Counted from the first letter of the stretch, positions 37,113 to 46,912 are shown. The stretch: DNA of 64,000 nucleotides from an uncultured Lachnospiraceae bacterium (GCA_902801585.1 CADCIU010000009.1:1-64000), one strand, 5' to 3'. Notes: generated from the letters alone by a model not told the origin. Made by a program: numbers and translations.

Positions 37113-38633
37113 ATGAGAATACAAGATATGAAAAAATCAATTGTAAAATTAATAGCCGCATCACTTATAGTCTCTGCGGCCTTTGGGACAGCATCCTGCG
37201 GCACGCATTCGGCGGAACCGGTCGAAGTAAACACCAAAACAGAAAGCGAGATACTATCCGCAGTGGAAGGCGAAGTACATGTCGCAGCCGACGGAAGCGA
37301 CGAAGCAGGCAGCGGGACAGTGGATGCCCCGTTCGCGACGATTTCCTATGCTGCAGAAACCATGCCCGGATCTCAAATCATAGTGCACGAGGGTGAGTAC
37401 ATGCCCTTTGAACTGGGACAGGAATGCTCAGGCAGCGAAGGATCTCCTACGGTCATCCGCGCAGCGGAGGGGGAGAGAGTCGTTATCAGCGCTGAAAATA
37501 CTGATTCTGAAGAAAGAGAGAACGCCACTGTGAATGCAGCGGAAGGTGAGACAGCATCAGATGAGGAGGTTGACAGAATCGGCATCAGTATTTTGAACGT
37601 AAGGCACATATCGGTCGAGGGACTGGAAATCCGGGGCGGCACGCACGGAATCCGGTATATGAGCACGCGTGAAGCCGGAGAACAGCCGCTTATGGATATC
37701 AGCATCAAAAACTGCACTGTTCACGGCGTTCGCGGGATCCACGGAATAAATGTCTATGCGTTTAATGATAAGGCGCCGGTTGCGGATCTGACGATCGAAG
37801 GGTGCGAAGTCTATGATTGTGAGTGCGGATCAAGCGAATCCCTGGTCCTGAACGGCAATATTGACGGATTCCTCATTGCTGAAAATACAGTCCACGATAA
37901 TAACAACATCGGGATCGATATGATCGGATTCGAAGGGCTGGCGATGCATCCGGAGGAGGACAGCAGCAGGAACCCTTATGACGCAGATCAGGTGAGGAAT
38001 GGGATCTGCCGGGATAATGTGATCTACAATATAAGTACGGAGGGAAATCCTGCTTATTTTGAGGACGGGGAGTATGATCTCTGCGCAGGCGGGATCTATG
38101 TCGACGGCGGACGCGATATAGAGATCTGTGATAATTTCATCTACCGCTGCGATATTGGGGTGGAAGTCGCAACGGAACACAGTCCGGATGACAATGAACT
38201 GTTCCGGGTAACAGGGATCAGAGTGCATGACAACGTTATTGCCGATTGTACGGGGTGGACGGGAATCTGTTTTGGCGGATATGATCGGGATCTCGGTTTT
38301 ACCGAAGACTGCGAATTCGATCACAACACACTTGTGGATAATGAGGTGCAGATCGGAGTGCAGCGAAGCAGAAATAATCGCATATACGCCAATATGATCA
38401 TCGGAGGAGAAACGGGCGTAGAGTTTAACGAAGACTGCAGTAAAGAGGATATGGTAAATGATATCAGCGGAAATGTTTCAGCGGAGATCGGGGACGAGGA
38501 AAGCTGGAGCGAAGAATATGGATCTTCTTACGGAGACAGGGAGAAAATTGCAGATGGATTTCGTTCGCTGATCGAGGATATGGGATCGCGATTTGTACCG
38601 GATGAGGGGATGATGGAGCTTTATCGTCGATAA
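37113..38633 (+). CDS. Lipoprotein with right-handed parallel beta-helix
   Basis: A 506-aa exported protein. The signal ends in a lipobox (GTASC, Cys near residue 29). The mature chain begins with HVAADGSDEAGSGTVDAPFATISYA, the usual entry to pectate-lyase-like beta-helices, and continues with many N/D-rich rungs (IEGCEVYDC, IAENTVHDNNNIGID, ICRDNVIYN, IHDNVIADCTG, FDHNTLVDNEVQIGVQ). Such proteins cleave or bind polysaccharides at the cell surface. GAGG lies before the ATG at 37113. Catalytic residues cannot be assigned. Confidence 0.85.
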   Translation: MRIQDMKKSIVKLIAASLIVSAAFGTASCGTHSAEPVEVNTKTESEILSAVEGEVHVAADGSDEAGSGTVDAPFATISYAAETMPGSQIIVHEGEYMPFELGQECSGSEGSPTVIRAAEGERVVISAENTDSEERENATVNAAEGETASDEEVDRIGISILNVRHISVEGLEIRGGTHGIRYMSTREAGEQPLMDISIKNCTVHGVRGIHGINVYAFNDKAPVADLTIEGCEVYDCECGSSESLVLNGNIDGFLIAENTVHDNNNIGIDMIGFEGLAMHPEEDSSRNPYDADQVRNGICRDNVIYNISTEGNPAYFEDGEYDLCAGGIYVDGGRDIEICDNFIYRCDIGVEVATEHSPDDNELFRVTGIRVHDNVIADCTGWTGICFGGYDRDLGFTEDCEFDHNTLVDNEVQIGVQRSRNNRIYANMIIGGETGVEFNEDCSKEDMVNDISGNVSAEIGDEESWSEEYGSSYGDREKIADGFRSLIEDMGSRFVPDEGMMELYRR

Positions 38634-38672
38634 AGGAGACAGAGAACCGTCCCCTGTCTCCCCTTGTCACCC
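38634..38672. repeat. Family A inverse hairpin after beta-helix gene
   Basis: GGAGACAG AGAACCGTCCC CTGTCTCC, then CCTTGTCACC, directly after the stop codon. Confidence 0.85.
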
Positions 38673-38732
38673 TGCGTCCACAATAGGTATAATAATCTTG
38701 GCAAATAGTACTCTACTCAAGGAGAAGCGCTC

Positions 38733-39848
38733 ATGAAGAAAAGATTAAATAATACCACCGCGTTAGCTTTATCTATGATCGTAGGGATCACCGCGATATG
38801 CGGAATTATGTCTCAAGGAATCGAGGCAAGTGCGCAGGCTGACTACGTAGTCAGAGATGAAAAAATCACTTACAGAGGGCACACTTATGCATTCATGGAT
38901 GCTGGAGAGTACCGGTTGAATTCTTACCGCGAAGTGGAAGATTTTTGCCGGAGCATGGGAGGGCATCTGGCAGTCATTAATGACAATGATGAGAATGGTT
39001 TTCTGTTTGAGACTCTCCAAAACAGCTTTTCCACGACAGCCTTTTTCGGATACTCAGACCATGAGCAGGAATCTGTATGGGTATGGTCAGACCAAACCAG
39101 TGCTTACGAGAACTGGACAAACTACGGAAAGTGGGATCAGCCGGATAATGGGATCGAATACGGCGGCGACGAAGACTATGCAGAGTTCAATTATGAACGG
39201 GGAAAGAGTATTTTGCCCAATGACGGCACATGGAATGACGCACCGTTCAGGCAAAATACAGACATTTTCATTTGTGAGTGGGAATATGAGGAAGAGCAGG
39301 ATGATCCATTTACGAGACTGACTGAGATGGAGAGTGTTATCAATGCAGTATTGTTTGCATGCGATCTGGAAGGATTGGATACATTAGAACCGTCTGTAAA
39401 TAATAACGAGTTTTTCTGGGATACGATGTGTACATATTGCAACTCCTATCCTGTCACCAGAGAAATAGGGGCAATGAATTATCCGAGATATGGAGAGGAT
39501 GGGAATTATCAAGGTGTTCCGAATTACGTGCTCAGAAATGCAGCATATGCTATGTTCTCTGATTTTGACGAAACTTTCCCGGAATTAGGTGATAATACCG
39601 ACCGTGCCATTGCAGTTGATGATGAATGTTATGGAATTGCGATTGCTGACAGCATTTCCTTTGTCACACTCAGAAGCTGGAAGCTTCTCGATGACGGCTC
39701 GATCGGTGCTGTCTATTACACAGCATATGAAGACGGAACTCCGACGGGGTCATATGAAGTGGACATGAAGCCGAATCCGAATTACCACAAGGAGGGTGGC
39801 CCGGAAACCTATTACTATACGATCGTGGGGATTACAAAGTTCTATTAG
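38733..39848 (+). CDS. Secreted C-type lectin-like domain protein
   Basis: A 371-aa exported protein with a signal peptide (residues 1-36, ending in ASAQA). Residues about 45-190 form a C-type lectin-like domain: GHTYAFM, SYREVEDFCRSMGGHLAVIND, FFGYSDHEQESVWVWSDQ, YENWTNYGKWDQPDN, DGTWNDAPF and FICEWE. The remaining 180 residues (two Cys, WKLLDDGSIGAVYYTAYEDG) are unassigned. Bacterial CTL domains mediate binding to proteins or sugars. It is one of a series of exported proteins in this region. Confidence 0.85.
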   Translation: MKKRLNNTTALALSMIVGITAICGIMSQGIEASAQADYVVRDEKITYRGHTYAFMDAGEYRLNSYREVEDFCRSMGGHLAVINDNDENGFLFETLQNSFSTTAFFGYSDHEQESVWVWSDQTSAYENWTNYGKWDQPDNGIEYGGDEDYAEFNYERGKSILPNDGTWNDAPFRQNTDIFICEWEYEEEQDDPFTRLTEMESVINAVLFACDLEGLDTLEPSVNNNEFFWDTMCTYCNSYPVTREIGAMNYPRYGEDGNYQGVPNYVLRNAAYAMFSDFDETFPELGDNTDRAIAVDDECYGIAIADSISFVTLRSWKLLDDGSIGAVYYTAYEDGTPTGSYEVDMKPNPNYHKEGGPETYYYTIVGITKFY

Positions 39849-39865
39849 GTCTGTTTGATGTAAAG

Positions 39866-39941
39866 GGGTGTCAAGGGGACGGTTCTTCTGACACCTTTTG
39901 AGTCCAAAAGGTGTCAGAAGAACCGTCCCCTTGACACCCCT
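39866..39941. repeat. Family A, perfect 76-bp palindrome
   Basis: Two 36-base arms (GGGGTGTCAAGGGGACGGTT...) are exact complements around an AGTC loop. This is one of the most complete short forms of the repeat and lies between the lectin-like and ABC-F genes. Confidence 0.9.
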
Positions 39942-39961
39942 GACACTTTGGAGAGAAACAA

Positions 39962-41758
39962 ATGGTAATCATGACACTGGAAGGAATCGGCATATCCTTC
40001 GGAGATACAGCACTGCTGCGGAACGTGACGCAAGGCATTGAGGATTACGACAGGATCGGCGTGATCGGTATCAACGGGACGGGAAAATCTACTCTTCTGG
40101 CGATCATCGCGGGCGCGTTGCAGCCGGATGAAGGGAAGATCGTCACGAGAAACGGCCTGAAGGTCTCTTACCTGCCGCAGAATCCGGTTTTTGATCCTGG
40201 CAGGAGCATATTGGAAAATGTCGTTCAAAATATTGAACAGGATCAGGAGTTTTGGAACGTGCAGGGAGAAGCAGCCGCAATGCTGCTCAAGCTGGGGATC
40301 GAAGATCCTTCCGTCATGCCGGATACTCTGTCTGGCGGGCAGAGAAAAAGAGCTGCCCTGGCAGCGGCGCTTCTCACGCCCGGCGATATTCTGATATTGG
40401 ATGAGCCGACCAACCATCTGGATCACGAGATGATCGAGTGGCTGCAGGAACAGCTGGCAAGCTATAAGGGCGCGATCGTCATGGTCACGCATGATCGGTA
40501 TTTTCTGGATGAAGTGACGTCTACTATTTGGGAGATCGACCGGGCTGATGTGTACAGCTATCCCGGCAACTATGAGAAATATCTGCAGACCAAACAGGAG
40601 AGGCTGGATTTTGCACTGGCTGCGGAGAGGAAGATGGCAGCTCTCTACAAGCAGGATCTCGCATGGATGATGCGCGGCGCGAGAGCCAGGTCGACCAAGC
40701 AGAAAGCGCACATCCGGCGCTTTGAGGCGCTGCGGGACAGGGAGAAGATCGCTGAGGAGAGAAACGTGCTTTTGGAATCGCTCCCTTCCAGAATGGGAAA
40801 TAAGACCATTGAAGTGCGCCGCCTCGCCAAGAGCTACGGGGACAAGTGCCTCTTTAGGGACTTCTCCTATACATTTCTGAAAAATGACAGGATCGGGATC
40901 ATCGGGCCGAACGGCTGCGGTAAATCCACTCTGCTCAAAATATTGATCGGCGAAATTCAGCCGGATGAGGGCGCGGTGGAAAAGGGACAGACGATCCGGA
41001 TCAGCTATTTTGGCCAGGAAAATGAGGAGCTGCCCGATTCCGGCACTGTGATCGAGATGGTCAAAGATCACGGAGAGTATGTGCGCACGGCTGACGGCCT
41101 GATCACTGCGTCAGCTATGTGCGAGCGTTTCCTGTTCATTGGGAGCAAGCAGTACACACCCATCGCGAAGCTGTCGGGTGGAGAGAAGCGGCGGCTGTAT
41201 CTGCTGCGCGTGCTGATGGAAGCTCCCAATGTGCTGATCCTGGACGAGCCCACGAATGACCTGGATATTCAGACGCTGCAGATTCTGGAGGACTATTTGG
41301 ACCACTTTGCGGGCATTGTGATCGCGGTCTCCCATGACCGGTATTTCCTGGACAGGGTCGTCAATCGGATCTTCAGCTTCGAGGGAGACGGTCTTTTGCA
41401 TCAGAGTGAGGGCGGATACGAGGAGTATCTGGCGCGCAAAGAGGGGATGGATATTGAAGAAGCCTCGGAGAGCAGGGAGCCTGGCTCCGCCGGGACTGAG
41501 CCGTCAAAAAAAGGCAAAAAATACAGGGCGCCCGAGACCCGAAAGCGGCTGACGTTCTCCCAGCAGAGGGAGTATGAGACGATCGAGGACGTGATCGATG
41601 AGCTGACGGCTCGCTCCAAGAAGCTGGAGGAGGAGATGGCCGGGGTCACTTCGGACTATGTGAAGCTTCAGGCGCTCTCGGAAGAGAAGCAGAAGATCGA
41701 TGAGGAGCTGGAAGAAAAGATCGAGCGGTACATTGAACTGCAGGAACTGGTGGAGTAG
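39962..41758 (+). CDS. ABC-F family ATPase (ribosome-associated or antibiotic-resistance type)
   Basis: A 598-aa protein with two ATPase domains and no membrane segments. Walker A motifs are GINGTGKST (near residue 36) and GPNGCGKST (near 320); signature motifs are LSGGQRKRAALA and LSGGEKRRLYLL; Walker B motifs are ILILDEPTNHLD and VLILDEPTNDLD. A charged linker (ERKMAALYKQDLAWMMRGARARSTKQKAHIRR) joins them, and a C-terminal coiled coil follows (about 525-598). ABC-F proteins bind the ribosome E site. GGAGAG precedes the ATG. Confidence 0.93.
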   Translation: MVIMTLEGIGISFGDTALLRNVTQGIEDYDRIGVIGINGTGKSTLLAIIAGALQPDEGKIVTRNGLKVSYLPQNPVFDPGRSILENVVQNIEQDQEFWNVQGEAAAMLLKLGIEDPSVMPDTLSGGQRKRAALAAALLTPGDILILDEPTNHLDHEMIEWLQEQLASYKGAIVMVTHDRYFLDEVTSTIWEIDRADVYSYPGNYEKYLQTKQERLDFALAAERKMAALYKQDLAWMMRGARARSTKQKAHIRRFEALRDREKIAEERNVLLESLPSRMGNKTIEVRRLAKSYGDKCLFRDFSYTFLKNDRIGIIGPNGCGKSTLLKILIGEIQPDEGAVEKGQTIRISYFGQENEELPDSGTVIEMVKDHGEYVRTADGLITASAMCERFLFIGSKQYTPIAKLSGGEKRRLYLLRVLMEAPNVLILDEPTNDLDIQTLQILEDYLDHFAGIVIAVSHDRYFLDRVVNRIFSFEGDGLLHQSEGGYEEYLARKEGMDIEEASESREPGSAGTEPSKKGKKYRAPETRKRLTFSQQREYETIEDVIDELTARSKKLEEEMAGVTSDYVKLQALSEEKQKIDEELEEKIERYIELQELVE

Positions 41759-41767
41759 GAGACGGGA

Positions 41768-41830
41768 GGGAGACAGGGGACGGTTCTATGTCTCCTTCTC
41801 AAGGAGACATAGAACCGTCCCCTGTCTCCC
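41768..41830. repeat. Family A, perfect 63-bp palindrome with GGAGACA stem
   Basis: Two exact 30-base arms (GGGAGACAGGGGACGG...) around CTC. Compared with the copy at 39866 the stem sequence differs but is compensated on the other arm. Confidence 0.9.
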
Positions 41831-41858
41831 TATCTCCTCACATAATGAAATAAATCCA

Positions 41859-42464
41859 ATGAATAACAAAACGATCGATTATTACAATTCCAACGCTGCC
41901 ACATTTGCAGCGGGAACAGAGAATGCGGATATGAGCGAATGCCGCGGGCGGTTCCTCCATTATCTGACGCCCGGCGCGGCAATTCTGGATGCCGGCTGCG
42001 GAAGCGGAAGAGACATGATCGCGTTTCGCGATGCCGGTTTTGATGTCAGCGGTTTTGACGCGTCGGAGGAGCTCTGCAGGATTGCCGCTGAAAAGACAGG
42101 AATCCCTGTTAAGCAGTTGTTCTTTGAAGAACTGGAAGGGGAGCAGGAATACGATGGCATCTGGGCATGCGCTTCTCTCCTGCACGTCGCAAGAACAGAC
42201 CTTCCGGATGTTCTTCGCCGCCTTCACAAACTGATGAAGCCAAACGGAATTCTCTATGCCTCTTTCAAATATGGTACCGGTGAGCGCATCAAGGAGGGCC
42301 GCTATTTTTGCGACTTTACTCAGGAGAGCTGCCGCAGTCTGATGGAGCAGGCAGGCTTTGGAGTCATAGAGATTTTTGTGACCGGTGACGTCAGGGAGGG
42401 ACGAGGCGACGAGAAGTGGGTGAATGTGATCGCAGAGAAGGTGTCAGGGGGACGGTTCTTTTGA
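41859..42464 (+). CDS. SAM-dependent methyltransferase
   Basis: A 201-aa class I methyltransferase. The SAM-binding motif I is ILDAGCGSGRDMIAFRDAG, followed by VSGFDASEELCRIA and the motif IV region YDGIWACASLLHV. The N-terminal DYYNSNAATFAAGT is typical of tellurite-resistance/UbiE-like small methyltransferases. No strong ribosome site is seen before the ATG at 41859. The last residues VSGGRFF and the stop are encoded by a Family A repeat; relatives would be expected to end near VIAEK. Confidence 0.87.
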   Translation: MNNKTIDYYNSNAATFAAGTENADMSECRGRFLHYLTPGAAILDAGCGSGRDMIAFRDAGFDVSGFDASEELCRIAAEKTGIPVKQLFFEELEGEQEYDGIWACASLLHVARTDLPDVLRRLHKLMKPNGILYASFKYGTGERIKEGRYFCDFTQESCRSLMEQAGFGVIEIFVTGDVREGRGDEKWVNVIAEKVSGGRFF

Positions 42465-42511
42465 CACCTTTGGGCTCCAAAAGGTGTCAAAAGAACCGTC
42501 CCTCTGACACC
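42440..42511. repeat. Family A palindrome covering the methyltransferase stop codon
   Basis: GGTGTCAGGGGGACGGTTCT and its inverse AGAACCGTCCCTCTGACACC around a TTTGGGCTCCAAA-type centre. The TGA stop lies in the left arm. Confidence 0.9.
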
Positions 42512-42532
42512 AGCATTTAGCGGGTGATTTAA

Positions 42533-44344
42533 ATGACTCTTAATGATTATCGCAAACAGTTCAAAAGAAACCTGATGATCATACGCACAGCAAACGGAAC
42601 ATCGGATGCATCTGCCGGCAGAACCGAAGATGCTTCAGATCCTGTGTATGAAAACGTGGACTATGCGATCGTGTTCCTGTTCAACAACCGCAGACGAAAT
42701 TTCAATACCGCCGAGGAGCTTGAGGAGCTGGTACTTGAATTGGTGAGGATCACGAACAATGGAATAATCAGCGGGCAAGGCCTTTTCGGAAGCGGAGCAG
42801 ACAGCATCAGGTTTCATTACGTGAGGAGCCAAGATATCGCGGCCTTTTGGTACTGGTTCACGAGAGGTCTCTATTGGATGCTCAGATCGCAGTACATGGA
42901 AGTGGAGGAGATCGCCGCATTCTGCGAATATGTCATTAATAGTACCGGGTATTTCTTCTCGGACGGCTGCAGTATTGTATCCATGCTCATGAGCACATAT
43001 GTGTTTATGCGCTTTGATCTGCCATGCCCTGAATATACTTCCGGAGAAGAGTATAAAGCCGCCGCCGCACGCGAAAAGATCCCGACAGTCAGTGACCTGC
43101 ATCGGCTCGCAGCAGATTCCGAATTCCGGAGATTTGTTTCCTACTATCTGAAAATCTGCCCCAGCAGAAAAATCGGTTACAACAGCTTCGTGGAAAGAGC
43201 AGGGGACGGTTCGTATATATGTAAGCTTACCGGCCAACTCACAGGAGAAAGGAACCGGGACTTCCGTCAAAATATAGAGGCCTTCTACGAAGAGCACAGC
43301 GACGCCTGCGTAATATTTGACTGCCGTACACTGGCATGGATCGATATGGAAGGCATCAGTGTTTTGACAGATCTGAGAGCATCCGGCAGACAATTTGTGC
43401 TAAGAAATCTCAATGCCGATATTCTGGTGCTGCTCAAGGTCGAGGGATTTGAGGAGTACCTTGATAAAAACGAAAAGCTCCGGAAGATCGACCTGAGTGG
43501 ATGTCCCAAGATCAATGAAGGTGCGGCGGGCATCATTTACAAGGTTTCCGACGAGATAGTCGCGAAGATGTTTAAAGAGGAACCGGACTATTACGACCTT
43601 GTCAAAAGAAGGATCGCGCAGAAGAATGCGCTGATCGCCGGCGTTCCCGCGCCGTTCTCTTTCGGATATGCCGAGTATGACGGCAAGATCGTTATCCTGA
43701 TGGAACTCCTCAATGCCAAATCCCTCCTGCAGATCTTCTCTTCAGAAGAGGACGGCGACGAGTATATTGTCCGATATGCGCAGTTCGTCAAACAGCTCCA
43801 TGAGATCCGGGATGAGGAGAAGCTCAAATACTTTGAGAGAGATTTGCTGGGCAAAGAAATACTTGGAAAAGCAGACAGATGCGATTTGGTGCTCAAAGAG
43901 GAGCACAGGGGCAGGGCGAGAAAGATCATTGAAGCGATCGATGAGCCGGAATGCCTTGTGCATGGCGATATTCATCCGAACAATATAATGGTCAGCATGG
44001 ATGAGATGCTGTTCATTGACTTTGACAGCTTCTCGACGGGCAAGGCGGTCTATGATCTGGGAACGCTGTACAGAGCCCTTTTATGCAATACGACGGAAGG
44101 TGCCTCGGACTTTAATGCTTTCCTAGGGCTTCCCCTCGGCAAATGCCAAAGAATATGGGACGTGTTCATCGGTGAGTATTACAAAGATGAACAGGAAGAG
44201 TTCATACAGAGGAAAATTTCGGAAGCAAAGCTGATTGGAATAGTGCTTGCGCTCGCCAGGCTTATCAGAGTTGAGGCAAGTCATGAACTGATCTCCAAGT
44301 GGGCTGAAGAGCTGGAAAAGGTGTCAGAGGGACGGTTCTTTTGA
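42533..44344 (+). CDS. STAS domain fused to aminoglycoside phosphotransferase-like kinase
   Basis: A 603-aa cytoplasmic protein in three parts. Residues 1-210 are mostly helical and unassigned. Residues about 213-325 resemble a STAS domain (CKLTGQLTGERNRDF, CVIFDCRTLAWIDMEGISVLTDL). Residues about 335-595 form an APH/choline-kinase-like fold with the Brenner motif LVHGDIHPNNIMV (near 474) and metal site FIDFDSFSTG. STAS domains mediate signalling in stressosome and anti-sigma systems, so this may be a signalling kinase, but substrate and partners are unknown. The C-terminus VSEGRFF and the stop come from a Family A repeat. Confidence 0.75.
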   Translation: MTLNDYRKQFKRNLMIIRTANGTSDASAGRTEDASDPVYENVDYAIVFLFNNRRRNFNTAEELEELVLELVRITNNGIISGQGLFGSGADSIRFHYVRSQDIAAFWYWFTRGLYWMLRSQYMEVEEIAAFCEYVINSTGYFFSDGCSIVSMLMSTYVFMRFDLPCPEYTSGEEYKAAAAREKIPTVSDLHRLAADSEFRRFVSYYLKICPSRKIGYNSFVERAGDGSYICKLTGQLTGERNRDFRQNIEAFYEEHSDACVIFDCRTLAWIDMEGISVLTDLRASGRQFVLRNLNADILVLLKVEGFEEYLDKNEKLRKIDLSGCPKINEGAAGIIYKVSDEIVAKMFKEEPDYYDLVKRRIAQKNALIAGVPAPFSFGYAEYDGKIVILMELLNAKSLLQIFSSEEDGDEYIVRYAQFVKQLHEIRDEEKLKYFERDLLGKEILGKADRCDLVLKEEHRGRARKIIEAIDEPECLVHGDIHPNNIMVSMDEMLFIDFDSFSTGKAVYDLGTLYRALLCNTTEGASDFNAFLGLPLGKCQRIWDVFIGEYYKDEQEEFIQRKISEAKLIGIVLALARLIRVEASHELISKWAEELEKVSEGRFF

Positions 44345-44433
44345 CATTTTTTGGGTCTGGTGGTGTCACAGGGACGGTTCTTTTGACAACTTTTGGTTCC
44401 AAAAGTTGTCAAAAGAACCGTCCCTGTGACACC
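44320..44433. repeat. Family A double element covering the STAS-kinase stop codon
   Basis: A left half copy (GGTGTCAGAGGGACGGTTCT) holds the stop codon. A complete palindrome follows (GGTGTCACAGGGACGGTTCT ... AGAACCGTCCCTGTGACACC). Its right end supplies GTGACA, 15 bases before a TATAAT at 44447-44452, so it may form part of the promoter of the next gene. Confidence 0.85.
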
Positions 44434-44495
44434 AATATAGTGATATTATAATTACTGAATTAATACTGAATAATTACAACCAAAGGAGAACAGAA

Positions 44496-46853
44496 ATGAG
44501 TCATCTATTGCTCGGCTTGAAAAAATCACTGATCTGTCTAATGGCCCTCGCCACCTCTGCCTCAATGCTGGCACCGGTGTCAGCATACGCAGTGGAACCG
44601 ACTCCGGAAGTGGGCGTCGATAATCACACCGAGGGCCGCGAGAACGCCAAGACCGTCAGCGGGATCACCATCGGCGATGTGACCGCCCCCGAAGAGGGGA
44701 AACGACTTGACGACACAGCAGCAGTGACGACCGCCGAGGGCGAGACATGGGAGATCCCCGTGATCTGGATCGGCGAGGACTTAAAGTCCAAGACCGGTAT
44801 CGCCGGCGAGGGCAGTTATTTGCCGGTCCTTGCTTATGTGGTCCCTGACGAATACACGATCAGAAGTACCGACGCGAACAGAAGAGGCTACAACGTCACC
44901 CTCTCCGAGGACCTGCTCGAGCTGTTCGGCGAAGAGAAGATCATCTCCGTCTACGAGAACAAAACAGGGATCACCTACATTCTTCCCGCAAAGCTTAAGG
45001 ATCTTTATGCCCAGAAGGGCACAATCAGGAACCCGACGGATGAAGGCGGCAACGAGCCCGTTCCCGCTGATCAGGCCGCGCCTTACAGGGACGACGCAGA
45101 TGATGAGCACACGCAGGAGCAGGAAGAAGCTCCTGATAAGGAAGAGGAGCAGTCCAAAGACCCCGAAAAGGAACAGGAAGAAGAAGCAGAAGAAGAAGAA
45201 TACTCCCACATCGTCAACGTCCACTGCGACAACAACGCCAAAAAAGCGATGACCGAATCGGATCTGGAATTTTTGGCAGACCTCCTCGTCAATACGCTGC
45301 AGCCCCAGGCAGTCAATCTTTTGATCGATAGATTCCCGGCCCTGCAGGAGGCGGTCAAGAATCAGGAGATCGGTAAGTACCTCACTGTTATCGTCAGTTA
45401 TGACGAAGGTACAAATATCTACGGCTTTGCTAACCGAGGCTGGATCGATGATGATGCTGATCCTGATCATAATTTCGTTTACAGTCTGACCGTGAATGCG
45501 AGCACGCTCGTTGATCACAAAGAGGGCGACAAGGCGGTCATCACGAAAGATACAGGTTCCAAAGACTTTACGGATCTTGCCAATACAGTCGTCCATGAAC
45601 TCTTCCACTGTGTCACATATGATTACAACCGTCCGGGCCTCACAGGACAGCTCTATGATGGCGATACTCTGCGGGAATACTCAGAAAATGTCAGATTTCC
45701 CAGATGGTTCGTGGAGGGAACTGCGTCAACGGTTGAAAACAGCTGGCAGTTCCGTCAGGAGCTTTTGAAACTCATGCGCACGCCGTTCAGGTCAGAAGAT
45801 CCGTTGGACAATTATACTAAGGATGTGCTGCTGGAAAGATATGTAGACGGTAAACATACTCTTGATGAGAACGGGAATCTGAAATGTGACTACAACTTTG
45901 ATATTGAATACTGCAACGGTAAAGACCGATATGGTTTGGAGTGCGATGATGCGCCCAGTGTCTATGTGAGCGGATATTTGGCTTGTATGTATCTGTATGA
46001 GCTGGCTGCCGTCGGTGATGCCTCGATCGGTTCTTCCAGAAGTACAGTAGGCGAAAATACAGTGATCGACAGCGGAAAGCTCAGGCTCGGCATGAACTCC
46101 ATAATGGAACGCATGCATAATGGAGAGACTCTGGATCAAGTCATTAACAGGATTTCCGGCGGAGTTTACAAAGACGCGGCTGATTACGAGGCGCGATTCA
46201 TAAAGGGCCTGAAAAATGAGGATAACAAATACGGCGATTACGTAGATACAGCATCTTTGGACTATATCTATGACTTTATGAATTACATGAATGAGATCGA
46301 TAAAGCAAAAGATAGAGGAGAACGGAACTTCTATGCCAACGGATCGGTCCTGTTCGATTTCGATAAGGATTTTACCTCCCCTCTCAATTTCGACGGAACT
46401 TATACGACAGATGTCCTTAAGCCTCTGGATGATGAGGACGGAGAGTTCGTGAGATATGCGAGGTCAACTGTCTCAGACAGATACGCCTCTTCTACAGGCG
46501 GTAAGTCGGAGAGCGGCAGACCGGTCAGTGCGCTGGGCAGCAGCAGTGGTGTTTTGACATTTAGTGCGCCTTCTCAGGAAAACTCTTCTATGAACTCTTC
46601 CATGAACGCTTCCATGCAGGAGGCTGCAAAAGAAATGACTGCAGTGGAAGCCGGAGAGACGAGCGCGGTCGAGGCAGTTCCGGATCCGCAGACGCATGAA
46701 GATGAGAGTGCCGGATCTGAGGCTCCTTGCGAGACAACTGCCTGCGAGGAGGCTTCTGAGGGTGCATCTGAGGCCATCTCTGAGGATACTCAGGCGGCTG
46801 ATCCGGAAGATGACACAGAGCCGGCTCCTGAAGGGGAAGCTGAACAGGAATAA
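44496..46853 (+). CDS. Secreted HExxH metallopeptidase-like protein
   Basis: A 785-aa exported protein with a signal peptide (residues 1-32, SAYA). An N-terminal Ig-like region (about 45-130) is followed by a very acidic linker of Glu/Asp/Gln (about 190-245). The central domain has VVHELFHCVTYDY (HExxH, near 367) and a downstream WFVEGTAS Glu near 409, consistent with a gluzincin-type zinc site. The C-terminal 120 residues are Ser/Glu/Ala-rich and disordered. No membrane anchor is seen. AAAGGAG precedes the ATG. Substrate unknown; no exact family recognised. Confidence 0.8.
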   Translation: MSHLLLGLKKSLICLMALATSASMLAPVSAYAVEPTPEVGVDNHTEGRENAKTVSGITIGDVTAPEEGKRLDDTAAVTTAEGETWEIPVIWIGEDLKSKTGIAGEGSYLPVLAYVVPDEYTIRSTDANRRGYNVTLSEDLLELFGEEKIISVYENKTGITYILPAKLKDLYAQKGTIRNPTDEGGNEPVPADQAAPYRDDADDEHTQEQEEAPDKEEEQSKDPEKEQEEEAEEEEYSHIVNVHCDNNAKKAMTESDLEFLADLLVNTLQPQAVNLLIDRFPALQEAVKNQEIGKYLTVIVSYDEGTNIYGFANRGWIDDDADPDHNFVYSLTVNASTLVDHKEGDKAVITKDTGSKDFTDLANTVVHELFHCVTYDYNRPGLTGQLYDGDTLREYSENVRFPRWFVEGTASTVENSWQFRQELLKLMRTPFRSEDPLDNYTKDVLLERYVDGKHTLDENGNLKCDYNFDIEYCNGKDRYGLECDDAPSVYVSGYLACMYLYELAAVGDASIGSSRSTVGENTVIDSGKLRLGMNSIMERMHNGETLDQVINRISGGVYKDAADYEARFIKGLKNEDNKYGDYVDTASLDYIYDFMNYMNEIDKAKDRGERNFYANGSVLFDFDKDFTSPLNFDGTYTTDVLKPLDDEDGEFVRYARSTVSDRYASSTGGKSESGRPVSALGSSSGVLTFSAPSQENSSMNSSMNASMQEAAKEMTAVEAGETSAVEAVPDPQTHEDESAGSEAPCETTACEEASEGASEAISEDTQAADPEDDTEPAPEGEAEQE

Positions 46854-46859
46854 GAGAAA

Positions 46860-46892
46860 GTGTCAGGGGGACGGTTCTTTTGACACCTTTTG
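46860..46892 (+). repeat. Family A hairpin after HExxH gene
   Basis: GTGTCAGG GGGACGGTTCT TTTGACAC followed by CTTTT, six bases after the stop codon. Confidence 0.8.
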
Positions 46893-46912
46893 AAACCCCT
46901 TTTGAAACCGAC

